Part shown: positions 12,334-22,262 of the stretch, piece by piece
Numbering within the stretch: the stretch's first letter is position 1
Layout of the letters: the number at the start of each line of letters is the position of its first letter
From: Candidatus Hydrogenedentota bacterium
Lineage (GTDB): Bacteria; Hydrogenedentota; Hydrogenedentia; Hydrogenedentales; JAEUWI01
Assembly: GCA_030432675.1 (NCBI GenBank)
Contig: JAUIMA010000005.1
Coordinates: 1 to 33,733 of the forward strand
DNA: 33,733 nt
Reading direction: 5' to 3'
Translations under genes and position numbers: made by a program
The notes under the pieces: generated by a model
The model's database searches: none
What the model saw: only the letters and a program-made list of their open reading frames with translations
What the model was told of the DNA's origin: nothing

Positions 12334-13749
12334 ATGGCTTCAGCAAGCAAATCAAACCCTTGGCAGCAAGCGCAGGTACACCTGCAGACCGCACTGGATG
12401 AGTATAGCTACAAGAATTGGTTTTCTCAGACACGGTTCGAATCTTGCGCCAACGGAAAATTGACGGTGGGTGTTCCCAGCCAGTTCTTTGCGGACTGGTT
12501 GCGCGATCACTACATGGATGCCGTTTGTGATTCGCTGAGAAAAGTGATGCCCGACTTTGAGTCGGTGCGCTTCATCCCCCGACCAGAATCGTCGGTAGAG
12601 TCGAAAGACAGCCGGGTGCCGTCGGCCGCTTCGCTCCCCATGGGGCCCGCACCTTCGACGCCCCGCACCTCGGCACCCAAATCCGCTTCGACGGGCTCGG
12701 GTTCCTCCAGTAGCCGGCGTTCCTTCAATGGATTCAATCCCCGCTATACCTTCGACCGTTTTGTTATTGGCTCCGGCAATCGTTTTGCCCATGCGGCTGC
12801 CCGCGCCGTGGCGGAATCGCCCGGTCGTGCATACAATCCCCTCTTTCTATACGGGGGCACCGGGTTGGGAAAAACCCACCTCATGCAGGGTATTGGTCAG
12901 TATCTCCTGTCACAGCGTCCGGAATTACGGTGTGTGTTTATCTCGTCGGAGCATTTTACCAATCAGCTGATCCAGAGCATCGCGGAAAAGTCTACCCAGA
13001 AGTTTCGGGCCCGCTACCGCAAGGTCGATATCTTGCTGATCGACGATATTCAGTTCATCGCCGGAAAAGAAGCGACCCAGGAAGAATTCTTCCATACCTT
13101 TAACGTGCTCTTCGATATGCACAAACAGATCGTCCTTTCGAGTGACCGGAGTCCCAAGGAAATTCGCGGAATTGAAGAACGGCTCATCTCCCGCTTTGAG
13201 TGGGGCCTGGTGACCGATATCCAACCGCCCGATTTGGAGACCCGTGTTGCCATTCTGCAGCGAAAGGCCCAGGACGAAAACCTGACGGTCCCCGACGATG
13301 TCATGCGTTACATCGCGACCTATATCACGACGAACATTCGTGAGCTCGAGGGGGCATTGATTACGGTGCTTGCCTACAGCCGGCTTACCGAAGAAAAGAT
13401 CACCATTTCGCTCGTGGAAGAGGTGCTGCGCGATTTGATTGGTTCGGAAAAAATTCGGCCAGTTACTATCGAACAAGTGCAGCGTGCCGTGGCGGATCAC
13501 TTTGACGTGCGTATCTCTGACCTGCACGGTCGTAGTCGCCAGCGCCAAATTGTGAAACCCCGACAGCTGGCCATGTACCTCTGTAAGGAGCTCATCCCGA
13601 GTCTTTCACTCAGCGACGTGGGCGATGCCTTCGGCGGCAAAGATCACACCACGGTCCTCTATGCCTGTGAGAAGGTCAGCAAAGAAGTGAAAGAGTCGGC
13701 GACTTCCCGCCAGATGGTCGAGCAACTCACCAAAACCATTCGCGACTAG
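12334..13749 (+). CDS. dnaA: Chromosomal replication initiator protein DnaA
   Basis: 471 aa; YGGTGLGKTHLMQGIG, DILLIDDIQFIAGKEATQEEFFHTFN, ISRFEWGLVTDIQPPDLETRVAIL, C-terminal DVGDAFGGKDHTTVLYACEKV. Confidence 0.98.
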   Translation: MASASKSNPWQQAQVHLQTALDEYSYKNWFSQTRFESCANGKLTVGVPSQFFADWLRDHYMDAVCDSLRKVMPDFESVRFIPRPESSVESKDSRVPSAASLPMGPAPSTPRTSAPKSASTGSGSSSSRRSFNGFNPRYTFDRFVIGSGNRFAHAAARAVAESPGRAYNPLFLYGGTGLGKTHLMQGIGQYLLSQRPELRCVFISSEHFTNQLIQSIAEKSTQKFRARYRKVDILLIDDIQFIAGKEATQEEFFHTFNVLFDMHKQIVLSSDRSPKEIRGIEERLISRFEWGLVTDIQPPDLETRVAILQRKAQDENLTVPDDVMRYIATYITTNIRELEGALITVLAYSRLTEEKITISLVEEVLRDLIGSEKIRPVTIEQVQRAVADHFDVRISDLHGRSRQRQIVKPRQLAMYLCKELIPSLSLSDVGDAFGGKDHTTVLYACEKVSKEVKESATSRQMVEQLTKTIRD

Positions 13750-13830
13750 GAGTCTGACTCCTGGGGCCCCGGCCCACTCTTGGCCCCACCTGGGGGCATA
13801 TGCTAGAATTCCCTTCAGGAGAGTTGCAGA

Positions 13831-14352
13831 ATGTCCGTTTTAAATGTAGTACTGTATCCCGACGACCCCCTTACCCGGAAAGCGGAGCCCTTCGCGACGG
13901 TTGGCCCGGAAGTGGCCCAACTTGCTCAGGATATGATTGAGACCATGCATGCCCATGATGGCGTGGGATTGGCGGGACCTCAGGTGGGTCTGGCCAAACG
14001 TATCTTCGTCATGCAGGCCCCCGACGGCGAGCCCATGTGCCTTATCAATCCCGAAATCGTTGCCATGGAAGGGCGCCAGGAAGGGGAAGAGGGCTGCCTC
14101 AGTATGCCCCGCGTCTATTCCGACCGCGTGCCCCGCGCCACCCGCGTCGAAGTGAAGGCATTGGATGAAACCGGCGCCCCCATTCACTTCGAAGCCCATG
14201 ATTTTGTCGCCCGCATTATCCAGCACGAATATGATCACCTCGAAGGGGTGCTCTTTCCTGATCGGCTGGATATCATTTCCCGTCAAACCGTCCTGCAGGA
14301 GTGGGAAACGGTACGGGCGGAATTGGCGAATGCTACTGAGCCCACAGGCTGA
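13831..14352 (+). CDS. def: Peptide deformylase
   Basis: GVGLAGPQVG, EGCLSMP and IIQHEYDHLEGVLFPDR motifs. Confidence 0.97.
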   Translation: MSVLNVVLYPDDPLTRKAEPFATVGPEVAQLAQDMIETMHAHDGVGLAGPQVGLAKRIFVMQAPDGEPMCLINPEIVAMEGRQEGEEGCLSMPRVYSDRVPRATRVEVKALDETGAPIHFEAHDFVARIIQHEYDHLEGVLFPDRLDIISRQTVLQEWETVRAELANATEPTG

Positions 14353-14358
14353 TTCGCG

Positions 14359-14958
14359 ATGTTGCTCGATTCACCCGCTGTAGAACGTCTGGTGGATGCG
14401 TTCCGCCGACTACCGGGAGTAGGGAAACGCTCTGCCGAGCGAATGGCCCTCCACCTGTTGAGCGCGCCGGAAGATGAGGCGCGGATGCTCAGTGAGGCGG
14501 TCCTGTCGGCTCGGGCCCGCATCTCCATGTGCACCGAGTGTCGCAATCTGACCGAGGTGAATCCCTGCTCGGTATGCAGCAGCGAGCGCCGCGACGCGTC
14601 CCTCATTTGCGTCGTAGAGCAGCCCGTGGGGGCCATGGCCATCGAAAAGGGGGGCATGTTCCGGGGGCGCTATCACGTACTTCATGGCGTGCTTAATCCC
14701 CTTGACGGGGTAGGGCCTGCCGAACTCTGCCTCGATCGGCTCTATGCCCGACTGGAAGGGGGCCAGGTGAGCGAGGTGATCGTCGCCACCAATGCGACCG
14801 CCGAAGGCGAGGCCACCGCCCTCTATCTCGCACGACAGCTGGGGCAGCGCAACGTGAAGGTGACCCGCATTGCCCACGGCGTGCCCATGGGGGGCGGTCT
14901 CGAGTTTGCCGACGAAGCCACCCTGTCCCACGCCATGGAAGGGCGCACTCTCCTTTAA
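14359..14958 (+). CDS. recR: Recombination mediator RecR
   Basis: LPGVGKRSAERMALHLL, zinc finger CTECRNLTEVNPCSVC, Toprim region. Confidence 0.97.
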   Translation: MLLDSPAVERLVDAFRRLPGVGKRSAERMALHLLSAPEDEARMLSEAVLSARARISMCTECRNLTEVNPCSVCSSERRDASLICVVEQPVGAMAIEKGGMFRGRYHVLHGVLNPLDGVGPAELCLDRLYARLEGGQVSEVIVATNATAEGEATALYLARQLGQRNVKVTRIAHGVPMGGGLEFADEATLSHAMEGRTLL

Positions 14959-14969
14959 GGACCGGATTC

Positions 14970-15965
14970 CTATTGGGGGGCTGGCGCGGCGGGGACTACG
15001 GTCTTGAAGTAATCCTTCAGCTTTTGCTCGACGCCGATAACCGAGAGATCGGCGGTGTAGACCTCTTCCTCCGGATTCCACTTATTTTCACTCTCCAGGG
15101 TGAGCCCGTACTGCACCTGCAATTGCTGGGAGAGCATGGGTATGGCGAGTGGGATGAAGAATTCCAACTGTCCGCCAACCTCTTGGGCGGCCTGGATGCG
15201 GAATTGGAGCAGGATGATGTCAGTCGTTTTGAAATCGATGGCCAGCCGGATATCGGAAACGTCTGCGAGCATGGTCAACAGGGCATCAATCTGAGGGTTT
15301 TGCTGCATCTGCTCCAGCGAGGTGTTCCACACGGGCGCCAGGGCCCCCATGAGCGTCACGATTTCCCCATTGCGGTTATCCACCACGGCCTCCGCCATGT
15401 GGTCCCCAAAGAGGGTCAGGGGGGTATCGGGCAAATCCAGAGACCACGTTTGTAGAATCGTATCTTCCAGGTCCAGCGGAAGGGGGAGCTGGCCCTGAGC
15501 GGACAGCACACCGCGCCGTTCCAATTGGAAACCTTCCGGCGCCCACTCCACGGCGGGGAACTGTTGTTGGAATTTGTACTGATTATTCAAGTACTCGGGA
15601 AGGGCAGGGCCACCCCGTTGCTCATTCACGAAGACCGTCAGGTTGTAGGCCCCGTCGGCATAGTCAGAGCCGCCGAGGATAGCGACTTCCCGGGGGAGTA
15701 CTTTGGGCAATAGGCTGGGCAGATCCCAGGGAAGCCACCCGGGAAGGGGCGGGTTTTCTGGAAGATAGGGCACCATGTCTGCACCGAGCTGGAGGGTGTC
15801 GATAGAGACCCGAAGGCGCGTGTCGGGTAGGGCAAAGGTGTCATGGCCGACCGTCTCCGACGTGAAGATTCCATAGGTGCCATCGAGGTGGTTCAAGGTA
15901 ATCCCGGCGGCGATTGCAGCAAGTACACCCAATACGGCGGCGGCAATGGCAAGTTTCTTTAGCAT
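14970..15965 (-). CDS. Hypothetical protein, membrane-anchored or secreted
   Basis: 331 aa ORF with N-terminal hydrophobic segment MLKKLAIAAAVLGVLAAIAAGITL; no recognised domain. Confidence 0.75.
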   Translation of the reverse strand: MLKKLAIAAAVLGVLAAIAAGITLNHLDGTYGIFTSETVGHDTFALPDTRLRVSIDTLQLGADMVPYLPENPPLPGWLPWDLPSLLPKVLPREVAILGGSDYADGAYNLTVFVNEQRGGPALPEYLNNQYKFQQQFPAVEWAPEGFQLERRGVLSAQGQLPLPLDLEDTILQTWSLDLPDTPLTLFGDHMAEAVVDNRNGEIVTLMGALAPVWNTSLEQMQQNPQIDALLTMLADVSDIRLAIDFKTTDIILLQFRIQAAQEVGGQLEFFIPLAIPMLSQQLQVQYGLTLESENKWNPEEEVYTADLSVIGVEQKLKDYFKTVVPAAPAPQ

Positions 15966-16014
15966 CTAAGGGGCTCCGATAAGGGATGGTCGAGGGTGAA
16001 ATTCAGTTTTACGC

Positions 16015-16941
16015 TTAGGGGAAGCGATAATATACCGGAAAAGGCTGCACCGTCTCGAATCCGGCGCTCTCATAGAGATAACGCGCAGGGTTTGTATTGG
16101 TTACACCCAGGGCGACGCGCTCCAGGCCGGCCTGACGAAATCCCTGCTTGAGTTCGGAGAGCAATTGGCGCCCAATGCCTTGCCCTTGAAATTCCGGCAG
16201 AACGGCCATATGTAGCACAAAGCCCAATCCCGCCACAACCTCACTGCCCAGCGCCAGGCCGACACAGGCCTCGTTTACCCAGGCACCCAGATGATAGGCC
16301 GACGGGCTGTTTCCAAAGGCTCCGGCCTGTGTTTGTGCAATAAAGGTGCATGCGGCCTCGAGGGTCTTAACCTCCTCAAAAAGTTGCTTCTCCGGGTGTC
16401 GGGCATAGGCCTCGGTCAGGACCTGGGCACCGTCGCTCTCTCCTTTCTCCCCCAGGGGTGCGATGCGAACTCCAGAATGAACGGCTGTTTCTTCAGGAAG
16501 TAACGTGCATTGCTGCAGAGAGCGCCCAACCTGTTCGAATCCCAGCACCCTGTAGGTTTCGTCCAGATTCGAGGGAGAAAAGGCCAGATATTCCGACTGT
16601 ATGGGGATATTCTCCGTGCGCGCGAGATCGGCTACCACAAAACGCAGCAAGGCTTCTGAATCGGAGGAATCATAGCCCGCCTGAAGTTCATGAAAAAACG
16701 AGAGAAGGAAGCGGGTGGCACTCTTTCGCGCAAAAAGAAGCGCCCGCGCGTCTGGGCCATCTATCACGGCGTAGCAACGAATTGCGGGATGGGCCATCGT
16801 GAGGGACAGGTCCCGTGGGGCGTTCGCCTGATACTGTCGGGCGGCCTCCGGGCCATAGACCCGGGCGTAGGCCGGAAGGATATCCTGGATGTATGTCGCC
16901 AGGTTTCCGGGGGCCGCATGAATGCGTCGTATTACTGACAT
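16015..16941 (-). CDS. GNAT-family N-acetyltransferase
   Basis: C-terminal LGFVLHMAVLPEFQGQGIGRQLLSELKQGFRQAGLERVALGVTNTNPARYLYESAGFE. Confidence 0.9.
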   Translation of the reverse strand: MSVIRRIHAAPGNLATYIQDILPAYARVYGPEAARQYQANAPRDLSLTMAHPAIRCYAVIDGPDARALLFARKSATRFLLSFFHELQAGYDSSDSEALLRFVVADLARTENIPIQSEYLAFSPSNLDETYRVLGFEQVGRSLQQCTLLPEETAVHSGVRIAPLGEKGESDGAQVLTEAYARHPEKQLFEEVKTLEAACTFIAQTQAGAFGNSPSAYHLGAWVNEACVGLALGSEVVAGLGFVLHMAVLPEFQGQGIGRQLLSELKQGFRQAGLERVALGVTNTNPARYLYESAGFETVQPFPVYYRFP

Positions 16942-16979
16942 TGAGGCGAAATACCCCTTTCAATTCCTATCGTATCGGT

Positions 16980-17007
16980 ATTATACTACCGCATCGGATG
17001 CCATCAA
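16980..17007 (-). promoter_or_regulatory. Predicted sigma70-type promoter for the GNAT gene
   Basis: Minus strand TTGATG, 16-nt spacer, TATAAT. Confidence 0.5.
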
Positions 17008-17026
17008 TGGCGAAACGGGAGTGAGG

Positions 17027-17055
17027 TTGGTTTTTGATGGCGCTTCTCGTATAAT
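17027..17055 (+). promoter_or_regulatory. Predicted sigma70-type promoter for the MarR/RND operon
   Basis: TTGGTT (17027-17032), 17-nt spacer, TATAAT (17050-17055). Confidence 0.6.
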
Positions 17056-17096
17056 TAGGAAAGCTAAGTAAAATATCGCCGACCTGTGGGGACCTT

Positions 17097-17603
17097 GTGA
17101 CCGACTCCAACAACACGATGACTCAGGCGCGCCAACTATATCAGACGGTGCGCATGCTGAGGAATAGATTAGGTCATGAATTTGCTGCCCGGCAACGGGG
17201 CGGGGGAACCCTGTGTCCTGATCTGACTTTTACCCAGTGTAACGTGGTGATGGCCGTGCAGGAGATGGGGGAACTATCCTTGAAAGAGCTGGCCGACGTG
17301 CTGCACGTTTCCCGTCCTTCGGCATCAACCATGGTCGACCGCCTAGTCGAAATGGGGTTCTTGATACGGGAGCAGGCGGAAGTGGACCGGCGCGAAGTGC
17401 GAATTCGTTTGTCGGAGGAAGGCTACCTTCAATTTCAACAGTTGGAGGAGGAAATTCTCTGTTACATAACCGAGTTACTTACCAAGCTTGGCCCCGCCTA
17501 TTCGGCCCAGTGGTGTGATGTTTATTCGAGAGTGCGCGAAATAATTGAGGCAGAAAAATCTGCGGACACAACCCCGATTTCTACGAAGGATTCTCTCGCA
17601 TGA
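17097..17603 (+). CDS. MarR-family transcriptional regulator
   Basis: wHTH region LSLKELADVLHVSRPSASTMVDRLVEMGFLIREQAEVDRREVRIRLSEEG; GTG start; ATGA overlap with the HlyD gene. Confidence 0.92.
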   Translation: MTDSNNTMTQARQLYQTVRMLRNRLGHEFAARQRGGGTLCPDLTFTQCNVVMAVQEMGELSLKELADVLHVSRPSASTMVDRLVEMGFLIREQAEVDRREVRIRLSEEGYLQFQQLEEEILCYITELLTKLGPAYSAQWCDVYSRVREIIEAEKSADTTPISTKDSLA

Positions 17604-18997
17604 GTGAGCGTAAAATGGATAGTCCTATGAATGAACCCGAAGATGGAGAGCCTTCCGCCGGTGCGCCGGAGTTGGTTCCTGCAAGAGAGGTGGGACTAAT
17701 TACCCGGGCTCTTGCCGTCGTTGTCGTCCTGGCACTGGGAATCGGCGGTTTCATGGCCCTGTCTATGCTGAAGAAACCTCCTGCGGAGGCCAAGACGTCG
17801 GAGCGCGTTCTCTCCGCGTCGGCGACCCAAGTCCAATTGGAAGATGCCCCCGTGACCATGACGGGTTTGGGCGAAGTGCGGGCCTTGAATGTCGTGCCCC
17901 TGTCCCCCGAGATTTCAGGCAAAGTGGTGGAGATTCACCCAAAGCTGGAAATGGGTGAGACCATCGGGGAGGGGGAGTTGCTACTTCGCATTGACCCCCG
18001 GGATTATGAGTCGGCCAGGATTCAGGCTGACGCCCAGGTAACCCAGATGACGCAGCGCATCGAGCGCCTTCAGCGCCAGTATGACATCGATAAGGCCCGC
18101 TTGAAAACCCTCGAGCGCAATGAAGCCTTGATGCAGAGCGATTATGAGCGGACCCGGGATCTTTTCGAAAAAGATGATGTGGGAACCCGTTCCGCCGTGG
18201 ATCATGTGGAGATGGAGTTGAACCAAGCGGCAGATGCGCGGGATCAACTCGCCCAGGCCCTGGCACTCTATCCCGTTCAAATCCAGGAAGCCCGCAGTGC
18301 ACTCGACGGGGCCAGGGCACAATTGGAATTGACCGAAGTTAATCTTGCCCGCACGGAAATTCGGGCTCCCTTTGATGCACGCATCAAACATGTGCAGGTG
18401 GAGCAGGGCCAATATGTCACACCCGCCGCATCGATCGTGACCTTGGCCGATGATCAGGTCCTCGAGATTTCGGTGTCCCTCGATAGTCGCGATGCGAAAG
18501 ATTGGTTGCAATTTGAGCCCGATTCCCAATCCAGTGCCGGTTGGTTTGGTGAGCTGAAGCCCGTCACTTGTGAGGTCGCTTGGACCGAAGATGCAGAACG
18601 GCATCGTTGGGAAGGCAAGGTGCATCGTATCGAGACCTTTGATCCGCTGAACCGTACGATTAGCGTCGCGGTACGGGTCTCCGCCGATGCCGCCCGGAGC
18701 AGCAGTGATGGGCTTCCTCTGGTCGAAGGGATGTTCTGCAAGGTCTCGATTCCCGGAAAGCCCATGCAACAGGTCTATCGACTTCCCCGTTGGGCGGTCA
18801 CCTACGAAGGGAATGCCTACGTCGTGCGGGATGGCCGACTCGCCATTCAGGCGGTGGAGGTGATTCGCAGCGAAGGGCAGGAAACTTTTGTGCGCGGTGG
18901 TCTGTCACCGGGTGAACAGGTCATTACGACGCGATTGACCAACCCTCTTCCCAATACCCTCGTTCGCCTTGAGGATGAGACAGAGAGCGCATCATGA
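17600..18997 (+). CDS. RND efflux periplasmic adaptor subunit (HlyD family)
   Basis: TM anchor, VVPLSPEISGKVVEIHPKLEMGETIGEGELLLRIDPRDYE, LARTEIRAPFDARIKHVQVEQGQYV; adjacent RND permease. Confidence 0.93.
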   Translation: MSERKMDSPMNEPEDGEPSAGAPELVPAREVGLITRALAVVVVLALGIGGFMALSMLKKPPAEAKTSERVLSASATQVQLEDAPVTMTGLGEVRALNVVPLSPEISGKVVEIHPKLEMGETIGEGELLLRIDPRDYESARIQADAQVTQMTQRIERLQRQYDIDKARLKTLERNEALMQSDYERTRDLFEKDDVGTRSAVDHVEMELNQAADARDQLAQALALYPVQIQEARSALDGARAQLELTEVNLARTEIRAPFDARIKHVQVEQGQYVTPAASIVTLADDQVLEISVSLDSRDAKDWLQFEPDSQSSAGWFGELKPVTCEVAWTEDAERHRWEGKVHRIETFDPLNRTISVAVRVSADAARSSSDGLPLVEGMFCKVSIPGKPMQQVYRLPRWAVTYEGNAYVVRDGRLAIQAVEVIRSEGQETFVRGGLSPGEQVITTRLTNPLPNTLVRLEDETESAS

Positions 18998-21900
18998 AGG
19001 CGCTCTTAACCGCGTTTACGCGAAATACCGTCTTCGCAAACATCATGTTACTGCTGTTCTTTGTGGTTGGGTTTATCGCTGCGTCCAAAATGGTGCGGGA
19101 GACATTCCCCGAATTCAGTCTGGACTACATCTCGGTGGCGGTTCCGTGGCCAGGAGCGGATCCCGAAGATGTGGAAGAAGGCATCTCCCGCAAGATTGAA
19201 GAAGCCATCGAAGGCATTGAGGGCATTAAGACCTACACCTCCACATCGGGAGAAAGTGTCGGCAGTGTGCTCATCGAAGTCGATGAACGCTTCGACACCG
19301 CCATCGTCAAGGAAAAAGTCCGGAACGAAGTCGATGCGATTTCCACTTTTCCCGTAGAGGCGGAAAAGCCCATCACCGAAGAGGTTCTGCTACGGGCTGA
19401 AGTGCTCATGGTGGCCCTCGCCGGTGAAGCCCTCTCCGAACGACAATTAAAAGAGTGGGCGGAGCAGGTCAAGGAAGAGATCCAGGTCCTGGATAACGTC
19501 AGCCAGGTCCAGATCATGGGGGCACGGGAATACGAAATCGGGATCGAAGTTTCGGAATCCCGTCTCCGCGAATACGGACTGACCTTTTCACACGTCTCCG
19601 AAGCGGTGCGGATGAGTAGCATGAATCTCTCTGGGGGTACGGTTCGAACGGAAGGCGAAGACATTCGGCTGCGTACCGTCGGGCGAAAGTACACCGGTGA
19701 GGAACTGGCCGAGATTGTGGTCATGGCGAGTGCCGACGGTGATGTCATTACGCTGGACCGAATCGCCACCATCGATGATGGTTTCGCAGAAGACAACTTG
19801 ATTTCCCGCCTGAATGGCAAGCCGGCCATCAGTGTGGCCGTGCTCAAGACCCAGGAAGAAGACGCCCTCGCCATTGCAGAGACAGTCCGCAATTATGTGG
19901 CCGAGAAGCAGTCGGGTCTCCCCGTCGGTCTGGAAATGCGCGTTTGGAACGACACGTCTACCATGCTGGAAGGGCGAATCAGCCTGCTGGTGCGCAATGG
20001 CATCATTGGTTTGGTGCTGGTGTTCTTCGTGTTGTGGCTCTTCCTGGATTTGCGGTTGAGTTTCTGGGCGGGCATGGGCATGCCCATCAGTATTACCGGT
20101 GCCCTGGGTATCATGTGGATGGCCGGTGCCACCATCAATATGGTTTCGCTTTTCGGCCTCATTATGGTGCTCGGCGTCATCGTGGACGATGCCATCGTAG
20201 TGGGTGAGTCCATCTATGTGGCACGCAAAAACGGCCTGGGCCCCCTGGAGGCCGCCGTAGAGGGCACCCGCGAAGTATTCTTGCCCGTGCTTGCTGCGGT
20301 GACGACGACCATTGTCGCCTTTATTCCTCTCGCCTATGTGGGGGGGATTATGGGCAAATTCATCGCCATTGTGCCGGTGGTCGTGATTTCCTGCTTGCTT
20401 ATCTCCCTCATAGAATGCCTCATCCTTCTCCCGGCTCACCTGAACCACTTGCCTGACCCCAACATCCGCGCGGAGCGAAACGGCAAACGGCGCAGTCCCG
20501 CGCAGGTTATACACCATGTGGCCAACGGCTGGCTGGAGTGGCTCATCGACGACGTATACTCCCCCTTTATTCGGATGGCGCTCCGCTGGCGTTACTTGAG
20601 TCTCGCGGTAGCATTTGCCGTCGTTTGTATTACCGGTGGCCTTATCACCAGTGGCGTCGCCAAATTCGAAGTCTTTCCGAGCATTGATTCGGATACCCTT
20701 ACGGCCACGGTCGAGTTTCCCGATGGGACACCGATGAAGGTGACCGAAGACGCGGTCAAGCAGCTCGAGCGGGCCCTCAACCGCATTGAGGAGCGCAGTG
20801 AGACGGTGACCGGCGAGCCCCTGACGCGCAATACCTTTGCCCTTGTGGGCTCAGTGATCTCCGAAGGACCACCGCGTTACGGAAACAACCTGGGGGCCAT
20901 TCGAGTAGAACTACTCGAATCACAAAAGCGTGGGATTTTCTTTGAAGATCTCGCCGCCGAGTGGGAAGGGGAAGTGGGGGACTTGCCCGGGTTGATTTCT
21001 CTCTCCGTTACCGGTATGGAAGCGGGCCCCCCGGGGGCCGCCATTGAAATCTGGCTGCGCGGTCATCACATGGATGTGCTCAAAAAGGCAGCGGCCGAGG
21101 TGAAGGGAAAGCTGGGAAGCTATGACGGAGTCTACCAGATTCAAGACGACTTTCGCCCCGGTAAGAACGAGCTTAAATTTACATTGAAGCCCGAGGCCCG
21201 CGTCTTGGGTCTTACGGTCTCCGACCTCGCCCGTCAGGTCAATGCGGGGTATTTCGGCGAGGAAGCCTTTCGCCTTCAGCGGGGGCGGGATGATATTCGT
21301 GTCCGTGTGCGCTACACGCAAGAAGAGCGGAGCCAATTGGCGGAGCTGGAACAACGGCGTATTCGAACGCCCCTCGGTCAGGAAGTGCCGCTTCATTCCG
21401 TGGCGGATATCAGTTACGGCGCAGGACTCTCGGACATTAAACGCACCGATGGGATGCGGCGCATCGCGGTGACGGCTGAGGTCAACACGGCTGTCGCAAA
21501 CACCGATGAGATCGTAGCCGCCATGGAAGCGGGATTCTTCGAGCATTTGAAGGTGGATTATCCCGGGGTTCAGGTGAGCTTTCAGGGGGAGAAGCGCAAG
21601 TCGCAGGAGTCGCTGGGAAGCCTCTGGGTGGGGTTCCTCATCGCCATGTTAGGCGTCTATAGCATAATCGCCACCATCTTCCGCTCCTACGTGCAGCCCG
21701 CCGTGATTATGGTTACCGTACCATTCGGCATCATTGGCGCCATCCTCGGCCACCTTGTCATGGGGTATAACCTCTCCATGATGAGTATGTTTGGCATGGT
21801 GGCCCTGTCGGGCGTGGTGGTGAATGATGCCATTGTGTTGATCGAATGTATCAACGGCTTCATCGCCCGGGGTGAAACGGTGCGGGATGCGATCTGGAAA

Positions 21901-22236
21901 GGCGGACGGCGGCGTTTTCGGGCCATTTTCCTGACCACTATCAGCACCTGCGGAGGACTGACCCCCCTCATTATGGAGAAAGACATCCAGGCCCAGTTTC
22001 TTGTCCCCATGGCGGTATCGCTGGCGGCCGGTGTGGCCTTTGCCACCCTCTTGACCCTGGTATTGATTCCCTGTCTCCTTCTGATTCTGAACGATTTCCG
22101 GCGCCTGGGGTATTTCCTGACGACCCGCACCTGGCCGGAACGCGAGGCCGTGGAGCCCGCCCGTAAGCGCATTGTCGAATCCGCGCCCTTAGAGGCCTCC
22201 GCCGCACCAGCGGATGTGGCCCCTCTTCCCGGCTGA
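18994..22236 (+). CDS. Efflux RND transporter permease (AcrB-type)
   Basis: 1080 aa; GVIVDDAIVVGESIYVARKNG, ALSGVVVNDAIVLIECIN; typical RND layout. Confidence 0.96.
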   Translation: MKALLTAFTRNTVFANIMLLLFFVVGFIAASKMVRETFPEFSLDYISVAVPWPGADPEDVEEGISRKIEEAIEGIEGIKTYTSTSGESVGSVLIEVDERFDTAIVKEKVRNEVDAISTFPVEAEKPITEEVLLRAEVLMVALAGEALSERQLKEWAEQVKEEIQVLDNVSQVQIMGAREYEIGIEVSESRLREYGLTFSHVSEAVRMSSMNLSGGTVRTEGEDIRLRTVGRKYTGEELAEIVVMASADGDVITLDRIATIDDGFAEDNLISRLNGKPAISVAVLKTQEEDALAIAETVRNYVAEKQSGLPVGLEMRVWNDTSTMLEGRISLLVRNGIIGLVLVFFVLWLFLDLRLSFWAGMGMPISITGALGIMWMAGATINMVSLFGLIMVLGVIVDDAIVVGESIYVARKNGLGPLEAAVEGTREVFLPVLAAVTTTIVAFIPLAYVGGIMGKFIAIVPVVVISCLLISLIECLILLPAHLNHLPDPNIRAERNGKRRSPAQVIHHVANGWLEWLIDDVYSPFIRMALRWRYLSLAVAFAVVCITGGLITSGVAKFEVFPSIDSDTLTATVEFPDGTPMKVTEDAVKQLERALNRIEERSETVTGEPLTRNTFALVGSVISEGPPRYGNNLGAIRVELLESQKRGIFFEDLAAEWEGEVGDLPGLISLSVTGMEAGPPGAAIEIWLRGHHMDVLKKAAAEVKGKLGSYDGVYQIQDDFRPGKNELKFTLKPEARVLGLTVSDLARQVNAGYFGEEAFRLQRGRDDIRVRVRYTQEERSQLAELEQRRIRTPLGQEVPLHSVADISYGAGLSDIKRTDGMRRIAVTAEVNTAVANTDEIVAAMEAGFFEHLKVDYPGVQVSFQGEKRKSQESLGSLWVGFLIAMLGVYSIIATIFRSYVQPAVIMVTVPFGIIGAILGHLVMGYNLSMMSMFGMVALSGVVVNDAIVLIECINGFIARGETVRDAIWKGGRRRFRAIFLTTISTCGGLTPLIMEKDIQAQFLVPMAVSLAAGVAFATLLTLVLIPCLLLILNDFRRLGYFLTTRTWPEREAVEPARKRIVESAPLEASAAPADVAPLPG

Positions 22237-22262
22237 CTAGCTAATTCGGAGAATTCATAGGC

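Noticed and set aside
13748-13762. AGGAGT-CTG-ACTCCT hairpin at the dnaA stop as a terminator
   Set aside because: Short stem with no following T-run; insufficient for a terminator call.
17981-18769. 262-aa minus-strand ORF inside the HlyD gene
   Set aside because: Antisense shadow ORF of a clearly coding plus-strand gene.
19588-20517. 309-aa minus-strand ORF inside the RND permease gene
   Set aside because: His/Gln-rich composition typical of an antisense shadow of a GC-rich membrane-protein gene.
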